Part shown: in pieces, positions 36,382 to 49,639 of the stretch
Numbering within the stretch: the first letter of the stretch is position 1
How the letters are laid out: each line of letters starts with the position of its first letter
Origin: Nelumbo lutea
Lineage: Eukaryota; Streptophyta; Magnoliopsida; Proteales; Nelumbonaceae
Direction: 5' to 3'
DNA: 64,000 bases
Assembly: GCA_022828595.1 (NCBI GenBank)
Contig: JAKGHH010000003.1
Location: forward strand, 56,285,759-56,349,758
Program-made: the position numbers and the translations under genes
Notes under the pieces: model-generated
What the model saw: the letters and a program-made list of their open reading frames with translations, nothing else
What the model was told of the DNA's origin: nothing
Databases searched by the model: none

Positions 36382-37431
36382 CAATGTTTTCAACCTATCA
36401 TTGGCACAACCAGTTGAACCATTTTGAATTAGGCTTGTCAATGGTACCTAAAAACTCTATAGCCCGATCTGATTAGCTTGGGTTCAAATGTTGTATTTAT
36501 GTAATTAAATCGGACTTGAATTTTGCAATTTGCATCCGATTAATAATCAAATTGGATTTATATTTGACTCCATCTGATTCGATTAAAACTTGAATCCAAT
36601 TATATTATAATATTTATTGATTTGAATATATATAAAACTTATAAAATTATATTTAAAAGTATAAAGTATTTTTTTTATATATTATATTATATATGAATTT
36701 GTATATATAATAAATTCAATATATTATAATACATTAATTTATTATATATAAAAGTTTAAAAGTAATTAACTTCTTATTTTTGTATTTAAAAAATTGAAGT
36801 GATGTCAAATTAAATTCAAATCTATCCAAGTCCGTTAGGGTTCGAATTCGAATCCGAGGTCTTCAAGTCCGATTGTGTTTTGGATTGGATTCAGATGCAA
36901 GTTTTCAATAATTGAATCAGATTTGGATTTTGTTGAACTCGATCTGAATTTGATTCGTTTATAGCTCTAGTTCAAACCATCACCCCACCATGACTCTAGG
37001 TCCAATTCTACTAAAACCCAAGAATTGGTCAAAAACCGTTCAACCCAGGCAATTGGGTCATTGACCCGTTCAACCTGGTGATCAGGTCACGGGTTGCACA
37101 CTAAATGTATATGCAAAAACTTCTAAAGGCTATAATCTTGTGCTCTAATGTTTGATTAGGTTTTTTATTTTAGGAAACTTTTTGAACATATACATCCTAG
37201 TGCACCTTGCCCCACTATTTTTGTGAAAAAAACTTTTTTTTGGCTTTAAATTAAGATTTTAATATTTTTACAAATAAAAATTTAAAAATAAATTAAAATA
37301 TAAAATAATACATATATTACATGATTATATATATAATGATGACATGGCACGATCTGACCCATTCGACTCAGATTATTGAACTAATGACCCGGAAAAATGA
37401 TTTGGCCTTTTAGCCAGTTTTTAAAACATTG
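36382..37431. mobile_element. Probable Mutator-like element with a nested repeat
   Basis: Ends CAATGTTTTCAACC and, inverted, CAATGTTTTAAAAACTGG, with GACCCGTTCAACC phrases near both ends, as in the elements at 14633 and 24872. A CCGATT-type repeat (about 36430-36970) is nested within it. The target duplication is not convincing. Confidence 0.45.
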
Positions 37432-38165
37432 ATTTTATGATACTTTAGGTGTATAAACTAGCTTTGAAAATTCTTTTATTAATTGTAAAATGTGACTCAT
37501 ATAACATACACATTGAAAATATGTATTGATACATGATCAATGGTATTGATATCAATTTATATTATCACACATTAGCATATTCTATTAAGAACACACCATA
37601 ATGAACAACATACCATTTCTTGTGCTTCATCCTAAAACACGCCACACTACAGCCTACGTAATGCAGGATGTGTTCTAAAACTATGGTTGTCGAACACACC
37701 ATGCAGTGCTAGTGTAATGTGTTCTAAGATGAACTACATCTTTTTCAACCACAGAAATAGAACAAGCGCTTAATTTAACATTGTGGAACACGTAGTTCCA
37801 TGGCAGGCGGGATTTCCTACTCAGTTTTTCTTATCCACTCTCTACCCACTATGAATTGGAGTCATACATCTCTTATTTTTTCCTATCCATTCTCTACCTG
37901 CTCTGAATTGGATTCACACATCTCTTAGGAAATATGGCTCCCCCCTCTCCCCACTCCCATTCATATGAGCCCATTCATATTTATACCCCCTACCTCCTGA
38001 TTCAATTTAGATTTTGGCCTTCTTCATAAAAAAATTTTAACTCTGCCCCTGCATGCATGAAAAAAAGCCCATTCTACACTTTCAATAAATACCTTCTTGC
38101 ACACATAATCAAATGGAATGACGAAACAGGATTCATGTATCTGTGGGGGTGCAGTTGTTTTTATT
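37432..38165. other. Spacer, no gene recognised
   Basis: About 37580-37790 has repeated AACACACCA/TGTGTTCT phrases in both orientations that may be a small transposon. The rest is unremarkable. Confidence 0.5.
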
Positions 38166-38713
38166 GGGAAAATTCTCAATTAGTACCTTGTACTTTGGGT
38201 CTAGTTTCATTTTGCCCTCCGAACTTTAAAATGCGACAATTTAGTATCCAAATTTTAACATGACAATCCAATACCTACCGTTAACTAGCTCTTAACCAGC
38301 CATTAAGTGGCATTTGAAAAAGACACAAATGCCCTTCAAGTGTTATTTAATTTTCTTTATCAACCATCTAAACATTGATAAAAAATTAACAGTCCCAAAA
38401 CTTTGCCTTTTTCATTCAAAAAAGTTAGGGTTGCGTTTGAGTGGGCATTCTGGTGACCCCAACTTTCTTGAATAGAAGAGGCAAAGATTTAAGACTGTTA
38501 ATTATTTGTTAACGTTTGAATGGTTGATAAAGGAAATTAGATGACACTCGAAGAACATTTATATCTTTTTCAAATGCCACTTAATGGCTGATTAACAACA
38601 GGTACTGGATTGTCATATTTTGAAAATTTGGATACTAAATTATCTCATTTTAAAGTTCAATGACCAAAATGACAATAGACCCAAAGTACAGTATGCTAAT
38701 CGGGATTTTTCCC
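38166..38713. mobile_element. Foldback (long inverted repeat) MITE, 548 bp
   Basis: The two halves are near-complementary over most of their length. Left arm: CAATTAGTACCTTGTACTTT, then AACTTTAAAATG, TTTAGTATCCAAATTTT and TGACAATCCA. The right arm, inverted, shows the same order. The flank GTTTTTATT (38157-38165) matches TTTTTTATT (38714-38722) at 8 of 9, a Mutator-length duplication. The centre of symmetry is near 38440. Confidence 0.88.
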
Positions 38714-40668
38714 TTTTTTATTTGATTTTTGTCTGAAATGTTTTGCAGCAGATCCGAAGCTCAACGTGACAAACAAACATAGAAGACTTCTAGCCATCAG
38801 CCCCTTCACTCTTTGCTTGAATGGGTCCCATCCTAAAGAGGATTAACCAGCTAAACCAAAAATTGATGTGATTGGAAGACTTCTAGCCATCTGATTTCGT
38901 TTCTTTGTGGTGCATTATCATTTGAAATGGTGCAAAGAACTTGTAGCGCTGCATCTTGGGCAAGTTGGGTCGGGTTGAAGGTCAACCCAGGCCCAACTTA
39001 AAGGTGCAAACCTTGCATTGGGGCTTTACCCAACCCCATTTGAGGTCCAAGTTTTATCAACCGAGACCCAAGCTCGATGTACTCAAGGCCTCAACCCAAG
39101 CCCTATTCAAATTTAAGTCAGGCCTGAGTTTTCTGGCCCATGTTCAGCATACACCTCGAAAACCTCGGCCCCTTCATGCAAAAACATAGGTTGGGTCAAG
39201 TAGGGTTTGGGTTGGGCTGTTCAAGTTGGAGTCCTATCTTGTCTACCCAAAGTTACATATACCCAGAGCCAAACCCTATTATATTTTTTATTCTGGTCTT
39301 ATTTTGGTTCGGGTCTTGTAGGGGTGCTGGCTTGGTTATGATAGAGTGATTGTTAGACCCAACGCAGCATCATACATTGTGTTACCAATAAGGTTATAAC
39401 TTGGGTGGACCCAAACCAACACAACCCCCAAGAGCCAAAAGAAACTTAGGCCTAGCCTCCCAAAGAAATACACACGTATAATGTATTTTGCTATGGTATA
39501 TTACACACTTTATAGGGGGATTATGGGGTGATCATGGGTCGGACTCAGCTAGGCCCAGGTCGGGTTTAGCATCAATGATAAAGGCTTTAAGTTAGGTCCA
39601 AGCCCGGCTCGGCCCACACCTTGGGCCTAGATTGCAAGGCTAAGCCTGACCCTACACAGCCTATGTTAGGCTTATGGGCTTTTCTGGGCCTAATGAGTAA
39701 TGACTTTAGGCCCATGACATTGAATAATAAAAATTTAATTGTTTAATTTTTTTATTAAATAATATGTAATACATACAAAAAATAAGAAAAAACTACACAA
39801 ACAGGTTTTAGGCTATTGCACGAAAAACAAGGCATGGGCCTTATTTAATTGCTTGGCTTACTTATCATTTTTAGATAAAGGCAATGCCTTTATTTCCTTT
39901 CTTTAGTAATATGGAATTTGGAACAATAATAAATAGTTAGTGCAACCACTGAGTGTTTTCCCTATGTGCCACATTGCTTAGGGAACAAGAATAAAAGCCT
40001 TGCCTTCTTCTATACAAGGCCTTGCTTAAGAGAACAAATCTTATATTTACATTGATTTAAGTGTTGACACATGTCAGCACGTGTAAATTCATGCATATAT
40101 ATATTTATATGTTAAAATAAAACTTAAAATTTTATATAAAATAATAAGTATCTATATCTATGTATTAAAATGGAATGTGTCAAGCTGACACTTTCCCTAC
40201 TTTCTGGTTTCTTATTAAAGATACTAATCTTTTTATGGTTTTTTTAATTTAAAATTGAACAAAATAACCTAAGTGGGCAATCACCTTTAAGACTTTTAGC
40301 TCTCCTCATTTACAAACCATTCTCTCTCTCTCTCTCTCCTCTTTCCCATTAACTCTTTAATTATCTCTCCTTAACTCATGCCACTAATTCTCTCTCCTCT
40401 CCATTATTCCATTACGTTGCTTAAAAGTCATTAACTTTATCTATACCTATATCCATTCAATTTAACTATAATTTTATATACATTAGATATATTTACATTA
40501 AATTGTAATTATTAATAAAGATTATTTATATTGAAAGGGAGATGTCCAATGATATATTATTTGGTTAAACAATTTATGCTAATTTAAAATATAGTTAATT
40601 TTTAAGTTAATTAGTCAAGTAATATGTATTTAAAAATAAATATTATTTATTTCACCCAACAAATAAAA
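38714..40668. other. Spacer with GGCCCAAG-type repeats, no gene
   Basis: About 38950-39190 and 39520-39720 are rich in GGCCCAACC/GGGTTGGGCC phrases; the left edge at about 39525 (GGGGTGATCATGGGTCGG) resembles the ends of the repeats near 57645 and 50180. A CT microsatellite is at about 40322-40347. The rest is AT-rich. Confidence 0.55.
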
Positions 40669-41144
40669 TCGGTGTTTTGAAAACTAACTTAGAGGATAGT
40701 TTTTGCCTATAGGTCACAAGTCAACAGTTTAACTATCTGGGTTGGATGAATTGAAACAATGACACATCATCCATCGATACATGTAGAATATAAGGTCTAT
40801 TTATTTTTAATTTTTTTTATAAATATAAGAGCAAAAACCTGAAATTTGAGGCCAACAATTTATTTATTTTGGTATAGTGGGGCTGCAAAGATCGTGGAAA
40901 GTTATCCAAAAAAAAAAAAAAGGGATCATCCCCAATCAAACAACCAAGCACAAAATTTAATCATCTATAAATTTTCAATACATTGTATATTGTAACTTGT
41001 GACCCAATGATTGGGTCAAAAGGGTCAATGGTTCAATTGCCTAGGTTGAACAAGGCGGGTTTTAGGAAAACCGAAATTAGAAATAGGGTCAAGTGAGGCT
41101 TTGAATGGTTCAACTATCCAAGCCAACCACAGTTTGAAAACATT
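40669..41144. mobile_element. Mutator-type MITE, about 476 bp
   Basis: AAATAAAA flanks both sides (40661-40668 and 41145-41152). Ends near TGTTTTGAAAAC and, inverted, ATGTTTTCAAAC, with GGTTCAACTATCC phrases inside, as in the elements at 14633 and 24872. The flank is AT-rich, so the duplication is less certain. Confidence 0.6.
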
Positions 41145-41898
41145 AAATAAAACATCATAAAAAATTATAATCCATTTATGTTTCATTTGAAAATAACAAA
41201 ATTAACCAACCATAGTAAAAATAATTTAGCAAGCTACTTAAATAAAATAAAAATATTAATTATTATTGATAAAAATATTTTTATTCATATAATAAAAGTA
41301 ATTTAATTAATAAAAAGGAATAAGATAAATTAAAGACTAATATCAATTAAAATTAATACAAAACTATCTAACAATTATTAGTTTTATAATTACTTTTTAT
41401 TAATTTAAAACCAACTTAAGTTTTACTGAAAAATAAAAATTTAATATAGTTAATTAAATTTAATAAGGATTAATAAAAAATTCTTAAAATTTTATTAATT
41501 ATTGGTATAGTTTAAATAATTTAAATTCCATTTAGAAATAAGGAAATTATAATAACCTCCTTGGGTTTTCTAACAATCCTAGGAAATTTCCCTGTGTTTT
41601 GACCTTAACAAAAAGCTCCCTTTTTGTTCTTAAAAAAGGTGCAAATATCTTCCTTTGGTTAGCATTCCAAATAAAAGATGTTGATGTAATGCATTAATTT
41701 TTAAAATATCAAATTTACCCTTAACCAATTTACTTAAAATATTTGCTTCCTTTTACTTCACTTCAATAATTTTACCTTACTTTGTCCAAGAAAAGAGTAG
41801 AGAGAATTACTATTTGAAAGTTGTATGGCAAACTAAATTAGTGGGGGGTAAAGTCGAAACATTAAATTGTGTATGTAACGCCTTAACAATGATAAAGG

Positions 41899-43852
41899 TG
41901 AAAGAATGGTAGGATCCATCTAATGGACGCCATGAAGGGTGCAGAATGGAGGGCGAATTTCAAAAAAAAATTTCCTACCTTCTTCCAACTAGGAATCATA
42001 TTCCCTAAATTTAGAATACATTATTCAAAATCCTACTTGAACCACAAACAAACTAGATCTGAACCAAAATGAAACATGAAGGACTATACCTGATCCGGAG
42101 AAATAATATCTCCTAAAGTTGGTGTTCACGCCCAAAGAAGAAACCAAGATCCGCTCCTGCTGAAGATGGCACAGCTATGGATGGAACGAAACCAGTAGGG
42201 TGGGTCCTACACACTGGGTTCTTCACAAGAACCCTTTAGAAAACTTGAACACCGAATCATTTTGTCTTTCTTGCAAGACTATTGTCAAGAACTGATTTCT
42301 TGACTTCTTGTTGCTGCAAAGATCCAATCTTCCAACAAGGAGTGGCGGCGGCTGAAGGAGGAGAAGTCCAAGGATGAAGAGGGCAGAACTGTCTTTTCTC
42401 TCTGGAGTCTGTGAGAGATCAAATCTCAATTGCAGGATGTGTTTCTTGCTTACTCAAACCCCTAGTTCGAAATCTGATATTTCTGCTAAGGTTTTCTCCT
42501 CTTTCTTCTTGATTAAGAAACCTCCCATTATTTTGGGAGTTATCCCAATCCAAATCAGTATTTGGATAGGGGATAATCTTAATCCTATATGCAGATTAAG
42601 TTAGTTAACTCCTGATCTTATCAGGAGGTTACCAGATTCAAATCTAATTTGAATTTGGTCTCTTAGAGTGGATAAGATTAAAGACCCAATCCTTTTACTA
42701 ACATTAATCTCAGATTCGCCCCATGAACTGATGATCATATTAGCCCAATTCGAAATGGGCTTTTAGCCCATTAAGTGTTCAGTGTTTAACAAATTTCCAA
42801 TCTGCTGCCTAGTTGGGCTTCTTTGTATGGCGTGGGACTCAAGCATTGATCTACACACCAGCCACATGGGTTCGGCTCAACCTTTATTACAAGGCCCAGC
42901 CGAATTCACTGAAAGACTCAGTGACCCCCTTGAACCCATCACATGGACCCTATGGGCCCAACACTTACATTAAGTGGTCCCTGGGCCAAGCCATCTTATA
43001 AAAACCCAGGGACTGTGGGCAGGTGCAAGATTAGCCCATCAGGTATTATCCTAAATGGTCTTACACTTAACCTCTCAGCCCTTAATGATCAAGCACTGTC
43101 CGACAAGAGAAGAGCTCTCCCTCGACTGCAAGGAACAGTGCCGCACACTATCTACTCACATGGATCCCGGGAATTAAAACCTTTGCAAATCTTTTGAAAA
43201 CGTACATATATATATATATATATATTAATTTTGCAAAACAAAATTCCAACGACTGAAATCAATTGCTGACAGTTTGGTTTCCATCAGAGAGAGTGCATTC
43301 CCGATCATTACCATTGTCAGACAAAGGGGCTGATCATGTCACTATGACCACTCACTCAGATGAATTCTCAGACTGCCCCAACATGTCCAGGTTTTGACCC
43401 CCACTAAGGATCTCACTAATTGACACATCAAATACAACCCGATCCGACACCTAGTGATGTGTCATAATCGAGTCTAGGGGTCAAGTGTAACTTTCCAGTT
43501 TTGGCCATTTGTCCCCAAGGTCTAGGGCAATACTGGAAATCTGGTCTGGTTCAAGGGTTCAAGCAATCCCATACTGCATGTGCCTTGGGTCTTACCCTGA
43601 TGATCGAAACAAGCCATCCCAACACTTGGTGGCACTTCAGTATCAGCCTTGGCAGGATAAATCTCCCCAGACTTATCCAATGGCTGTGAACATTTAAAAC
43701 TAACACAAGTTTCCATAAGTGTCCAGTTTTAGGGTCTTACATAACATTATACCAAACAACATGAATCAAACATGCACTTTAATTTATTTCCACTAAATAA
43801 TAAAAGTACATCAAATCCGATTGAAGCTAAGGGCATACAAGACTGTCTAACA
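41899..43852 (-). repeat. 3' LTR of the 7.4-kb copia
   Basis: Bounded by TG at 41899 and CA at 43851-43852, next to the polypurine tract. The part at 43227-43852 is repeated at 48720-49346. A TA microsatellite (43207-43225) marks where the similarity stops. Confidence 0.75.
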
Positions 43853-43877
43853 GCTCCCACTTGCACTTAGGTCCAAT

Positions 43878-46404
43878 TTGGTACAAGTCGGAGTCCCATA
43901 CTTTCCACGTGTTTCTCAAACACCTTCTGTGTTAGTGGCTCAGTCAATGGGTCTGCCACATTATCCGTTGATGCTACCTTCTGAATTAGGACATCCCCTC
44001 TACCAAGGCTCTTTAGCCTGGGCGATCACTCCATTGTTGTCACACAACAACGGGATGGGTGATGTGCTGGATGGAATCACTTCCAATTCGTGTATGAATT
44101 TCTTCATCCACACAGCTTCCTTGGCAGCTTCACTTGCGGCAATGTACTCGGCCTCGGTTGTGGAGTCTGCAGTGGAACCCTGTTTGCTGCTTTTCCAGTA
44201 AACAGCACACGATCCTATCGTGAAAACATACCCAGATGTAGACTTTCTATCATCTGGATCCGATTGGAAATCGGCATCGGTATACCCCAGAACTTGCAGT
44301 GAACTACCATCGAATACCAGACAAAACTCTTTTGTCCTTTAAAGGTATTTAAGTATGTTCTTCACAGCAGTTCAATGCTCCTGCCCTGGGTTAGCCTGGA
44401 ATCTGCTTACCACTCTTACCACCTGAGCTATGTCCGGGCAAGTGCACAGCATGGCATACATGATGCTCCCTACGGCTGAGGCATAGGGAACGCCTCTCAT
44501 GCCCTCAATCTCCTCAGATGTCTTGGGAGACATCTTCTTGGAGAGAGTTACTCCATGTCTGAAAGGAACATTTCCTTTCTTGGAGTTTTCCATGTTGTAC
44601 CTTTTGACAATTTTGTCAATGTAAGTAGCCTGGGATAATCCAATTATCCGCTTCGATCTATCTCTATAGAGTCGAAGACCCAGTATATATGAAGCTTCTC
44701 CAAGATCTTTCATGGAGAACTGCTGTGACAGCCATACCTTGACCGAAGTCAACATTCCTACGTCATTCCCAATGAGTAGGATATCGTCCACGTACAATAC
44801 CAAAAAGGTAATCTTATCCCCACTGGATTTTCTGTAAACACAAGGCTCATCCGGATTCTGCTCAAAGTCAAGCGTTTTGACGGCAGAATCAAAACGGATG
44901 TTCCAACTCCTAGAAGCCTGCTTAAGTCCATATATGGATCTGTTAAGTTTATATACCATATGTTCCTGACCAGCAGCAATGGAGCCTTGTGGCTGCTGCA
45001 TGTAGATATCTTCATTAAGATCTCCATTCAGGAACGCGGTTTTGACATCCATTTGCCAAATCTCGTAGTTATGGTATGTTGCTATAGCTAGCAGGATCCT
45101 AATGGATGTAAGCATGGCCACGGGTGAAAAGGTTTCCTCATAATCGATGCCTTCTTTCTGAGTATACCCTTTTGCCACCAAGCGAGCTTTGTAGGTCTCA
45201 ATCCTGCCATCGGGGCCCTTCTTCCTCTTGTAGATCCATTTGCAACCAATTGCTTTTACCCTGGAGGGCGGATCTACTAGAGTCCAGACTCCATTGGTCT
45301 CCATCGAGTCCATCTCAGCTCTCATGGCCTCCACCCACTTCTGGGAATCTATGTCCAACATAGCTTCCGCGTAAGTCACGGGATCCTCTTCACTAGTCAA
45401 GGCTTTCACCAGGTAGGTATCCTGGTCATAACCATATTGGACTGGTGGTCTGGATACCCAGGTGGACCTTCTAGGTTGGTTACTACCTGGAACTTGTGGG
45501 ACATCTCCCATTGCTTCTGAGCTCTCCTCATCAAGAACTATTTCCTGATGGTGAGTGTCCATGATGTATTCGGATTCTAAGAATTGGGCGTTTCGGCAGA
45601 ATACTTTCTGCTCACTTGGGTCATAGAATAAATAACCCACTGAATCCTTTGGGTAGCCTATAAATAGGCAACGACTGATTTTGGATTCCAACTTGTCCGC
45701 ACTTGTTCTTTTAACATGTGCAGGACAACCCCAAATCTTCAAGTGTCTTACACTTGGCTTCCTTCCGGTCCATAGTTCATATGGAGTTTTCGGAACTGAT
45801 TTGGTTGGAACACGATTCAGCACGTAGATAGCAGTCTCTAATACATATCCCCAAAAGGATGTGGGTAATTTTAGCGTATGAGAAGTGACCGGACCATGTC
45901 CAACAAGGTCCTATTCCTCCTCTCTAAAACACCGTTGAGTTGTGGTGTAGCAGGAGGAGCTAGTTGTGACACTATCCCATTATCCTTTAAGTAGTCCATG
46001 AATTCGTTAGAGAGATACTCGCCACCTCGATCCGATCGAAGGGCCTTAACTTCTCTCCCTAACTATTTATCGACTTCCTGTCTGAACTCCTTGAACTTTT
46101 CAAAGGATACAAACTTGTGTCTTATTAGGTACACGTAACCATATCATGAAAAATCATCTGTAAAGGTGATGAAGTACACGTAACCATATCGTGAAAAATC
46201 ATCTATAAAGGTGATGGAGTACACGTGTTGATTCCGTGACCTAACACTCAGGGGACCACATACATCATTATGTATTAGGTCAAGTGTGCCTCTAGATCTT
46301 TCAGGCTTACCGTCAAATGGCCGCTTAGTCATCTTACCTTGAAGGCAAGGCTCACAAGTGGGAAGATTTTCTACGGTTAGAAAATCCAAAAGACCATCCT
46401 TCAC
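43878..46404 (-). pseudogene. Copia pol: integrase, reverse transcriptase, RNase H
   Basis: The largest open part (45823-44372, 483 residues) reads from the integrase C-terminus ([20 protein letters not shown]) through [62 protein letters not shown] and the catalytic [10 protein letters not shown]. The integrase zinc and DDE region (46404-45850) has stops and an internal 45-bp duplication. The RNase H region (44371-43878) shows KSTSGYVFTIG, STTEAEYIAASEA and CDNNG in shifted frames. RT itself looks intact. Confidence 0.92.
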
Positions 46405-46849
46405 CAGTCTTGTGATTCAATCAATACCGATATGGCCAAGTCGGTAATGCTAGAGGCACGTGGGATTAATTGTATCACGATTCCTTTTCTTGGGATTTTC
46501 GACCGACGTAGTTTTGGTTATGTTAGTTTCCAGAGAAGGATGTAGAACATAGAGACCATTCTCCAGTTTCCCGCATGCGATGAATTTGTTATTCCGTTTA
46601 ACAGTAATCATATTACTAAAATAAACAGTATATCCATCAGCACACAGTTTAGAAACAGAAATTAAATTTCTTCTCAAGTTCTGTACATAAAGACAATCTT
46701 TAAGTACAATGACTCATTCTCTAAAAACTAATTCTATGGTTCCTATCGCCGCAGCTGCAACACTTGCAGTCGTTCCCAAGAAAAGTGTCACTTCACCATC
46801 ACTCAATCTTCTGCTAACTTTGAACCCCTGCAGTGAGTTACGCACATGA

Positions 46850-47715
46850 GTTGAAGCCCCAGAGTCAACACACTAGAATACAGAAGTAACTAACATATTA
46901 GTTTCTATGGCACAAGTTTCGATGTTACCTTTCTTAGATTCCAGGTAGGAAGGACAGTTCCTCTTCCAGTGGCCGGTTTATTTACAGAAGTGATAGACAT
47001 CAGATGCCTTGTTCTTCTTCTGCTTCTTGGGTTTGGCAGCCTTCTTCTGGGGCTTCTTTGCCTTTCTCTTTTTCTTGCCTGATTTGTTAGTTTCAGCAAA
47101 CATAACCACATGCTCATCTTTCTTTAAAAGATCCTCGGCCCTCTACAACATATTGCTAAGTTCCTGGACACTGACATTCAGCTTATTCATATTGTAGTTC
47201 ATAGTGAACGCATTGAAAGAAGAGGGCAAAGAATTCAGGATGGCATCCACTTGCGTGCCAAGATCTAGCTCAGATCTAAGAGCTTCAAGTTCGTTAATGT
47301 ATCCCATCATCTGAAGACAATGGTCATGAACTTTCTGCCCCTTGGACATCTGCGCGGTCATGAACAATTTCAGGACCTTCTGTCGAGTAGAACGGTTCTC
47401 CTCTTCATATATTGTTCTTAGATTATCCAATATGTCCTTGGCTAGTTTGATCTGATCGAACTGCCTCTATATTGAGTTGTCTAATGAGGCATTGACAAAG
47501 CAACGGGCTAGGGAGTTCTTATCCTCCCAATCTTGGTAGTCCCTCCTACGGGCCTCAGAAGCCCTATCACCCAGACGTTCCGGGGCAGGATTTTTCACCA
47601 CCTTATCTAACTTTTTAGAAGTTAGGACCAGCATAAGATTTCTGTACCAGTCGGTATAGTTTGGGCCCTTAACCTTGTTATCGTCTAGAAGCTTTGCAAA
47701 TTGACCGTTTGCCAT
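46850..47715 (-). pseudogene. Copia gag and protease start
   Basis: Gag starts MANGQFAKLLDDNKVKGPNY at 47715, stops after SLDNSI at 47467, and continues DNLRTIYEEENRSTRQKV to about 47143. A Lys-rich stretch and a decayed zinc knuckle (TGHWKRNCP after a stop) follow at 46950-47110. The protease active-site motif DSGASTH is at about 46845-46870 (minus strand), behind another stop. Confidence 0.88.
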
Positions 47716-49346
47716 TTTCTGATAAAACAACAAAAACGTTAGTCCACAACCTTAGTTTGATTCATGTTACCTACATAGATATGGCTTTTAATCTATGTTC
47801 CATTCCCATTTATTCATCTCTGAGATTTTCCCTCCCTTCTCAGTGACGGAGATGACGGAATGTCTTTGGAAATGTGGGAAATCACATAGGGTGCGTGAAG
47901 CCAAATATTTCAGTTGCATAACCCCACCACCTTTCTGTGACGGATCATATCCACTCATCAGATGAGTTTCCCTTTGGCCTCTGTCAGACAAGGTTGAGAG
48001 CCGTTTTCAGGTAAACCTTTCCGTCCAGTGAGTGCACACCCATCATATTCAGGTTACGCCAAGGTACCGTGAGAGAGTTCCCATTTTCTAATGAAGCTCC
48101 TCCCACATCGGTCTATGACGCCCCTATCATCTAATTAAACACTCTAACAGATCCAACAACAAATGGATAGCCCAATTTTATGGTGCGTTTCCTCATTACT
48201 AACGGATCCATCATTGTGCTAATGACAGAAGGCCTTTAGAGATTCCATAAAATGAATCTCCCTATCACACACACTCATATTTGCTTGGAGGGAACAAAAT
48301 TACACCCTAGTTCTAATTTAGGTCAAACCAAGGCGGCTCCCACTGACTTTCATAAAGCCAGATTTCTGGTGGGCCTCAATCGGCTAGGGGTTCCGTACGC
48401 ATCCCTTTTCAGGGTTGTGGGACCCACCAAGTAGAGAGGGGTCATCCAATGACCTTAAGGGACACCATGGCAATGATGTGCATTCAGCCATGGTGTGTGC
48501 AAGGACGAGTTAACATGGGTCAAGTACTTATGGCCCATGGTCGCAACACATCATACATCCAAACATCACATGTAAAGGAAGAATTGATCCAATCAATTAA
48601 ATGTTGTAAAGCCCATTGAATAGCCCATTTAAAAACCTAAAGCATTAACAATTAATGTCTACTAGGTGTATGGGCTGAATAGTAGTTAGCAGTTCGGCCC
48701 ATACAACTTTTCTCACAATAATTTTGCAAAACAAAATTCCAACGATTGAAATCAACTGCCGGTAGTTTGGTTTCCATAAGAGAGAGTGCATTCCCGATCA
48801 TTACCATTGTCCGACAAAGGGGCTGATCATGTCACTATGACCACTCACTCAGATGAATTCTCAGACTGCCCCAACATGTCCAGGTTTTGACCCCCCACTA
48901 AGGATCTCACTGATTGACACATCAAAGACAGCCCAATCCGACACCTAGTGATGTGTCATAATCGAGTCTAGGGGTCAGGTGTAACTTTCCAGTTTTGCCC
49001 ATATGTCCCCAAGGTCTAGGGCAATACTGGAAATCTGGTCCGGTTCAAGGGTTCAAGCAATCCCATACTGCATGTGCCTTGGGTCTTACCTTGATGACCG
49101 AAACAAGCCATCCCAACACTTGGTGGCACATCAGTATCAGCCTTGGCAGGATAAATCTCTCCAGACTTATCCAATGGTTGTGAACATTTAAAAGTAACAC
49201 AAGTTTCCATAAGTGTCCAGTTTTAGGATTTTACACAGAATTATACCAAACAACATGAATCAAACATGCACTTTAATTTATTTCCACTAAATAATAAAAG
49301 TACATCAAATCCAATTGAAGCTAAGGGCATACAAGGCTATCTAATA
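47716..49346 (-). repeat. Copia leader and truncated 5' LTR
   Basis: 48720-49346 repeats the 3' LTR portion at 43227-43852 with scattered substitutions. 47716-48719 has no counterpart in the 3' LTR and is taken as leader. No Met-tRNA-type primer site is visible next to the LTR edge. Confidence 0.7.
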
Positions 49347-49639
49347 AAAGGTATTTTGATAATTTCAATGTCTTTATAAATGAAAATCCAAGGGAAATGA
49401 GGTATTTGGACTTTTTTTTTTCAAAACATAGAGGAGGCTTTTGTTAGGGTCAAGGCACAAAGGTGGTTTATAGAATTGTTATAAAAGGATGTATTTTATA
49501 AATTTACATAAAAATAATTTGAAAATAATAACAAACCAATAAAAACAGAATTAAGATATAAAAATAATTTAAATTTATCTAAAGCATAGGAAATTGGTCA
49601 CTCACTAAAGCGCAACTTAGATTATGATCAAATGAACTA

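Larger units (their letters stand above)
41899..49346 (-). mobile_element. Ty1/copia retrotransposon, 7.4 kb
   Basis: A 5-bp duplication AAAGG (41894-41898 and 49347-49351) flanks an element read on the minus strand. Order: 5' LTR (49346 to about 48720), leader, gag, protease, integrase, RT, RNase H, polypurine tract AAGTGGGAGC (43862-43853), 3' LTR (43852-41899). The 3' LTR starts TGTTAGACAGTC; the 5' LTR starts TATTAGATAGCC, so its TG is mutated. Only about 626 bp of the two LTRs align; the 5' LTR lacks the other 1.3 kb and no primer site was found, so it cannot replicate. Confidence 0.88.
41535..49490. mobile_element. Older inverted-repeat element split by the copia insertion
   Basis: The left part (about 41545-41893) has ACCTCCTTGGGTTTTCTAAC and TTTTGACCTTAACAAAAAGC; the right part (about 49352-49490), inverted, has ACCACCTTTGTGCCTTGACC and CTAACAAAAGCCTCC. 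These look like the two ends of one Mutator-type element of under 0.5 kb before the copia inserted. Termini are approximate. Confidence 0.55.
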
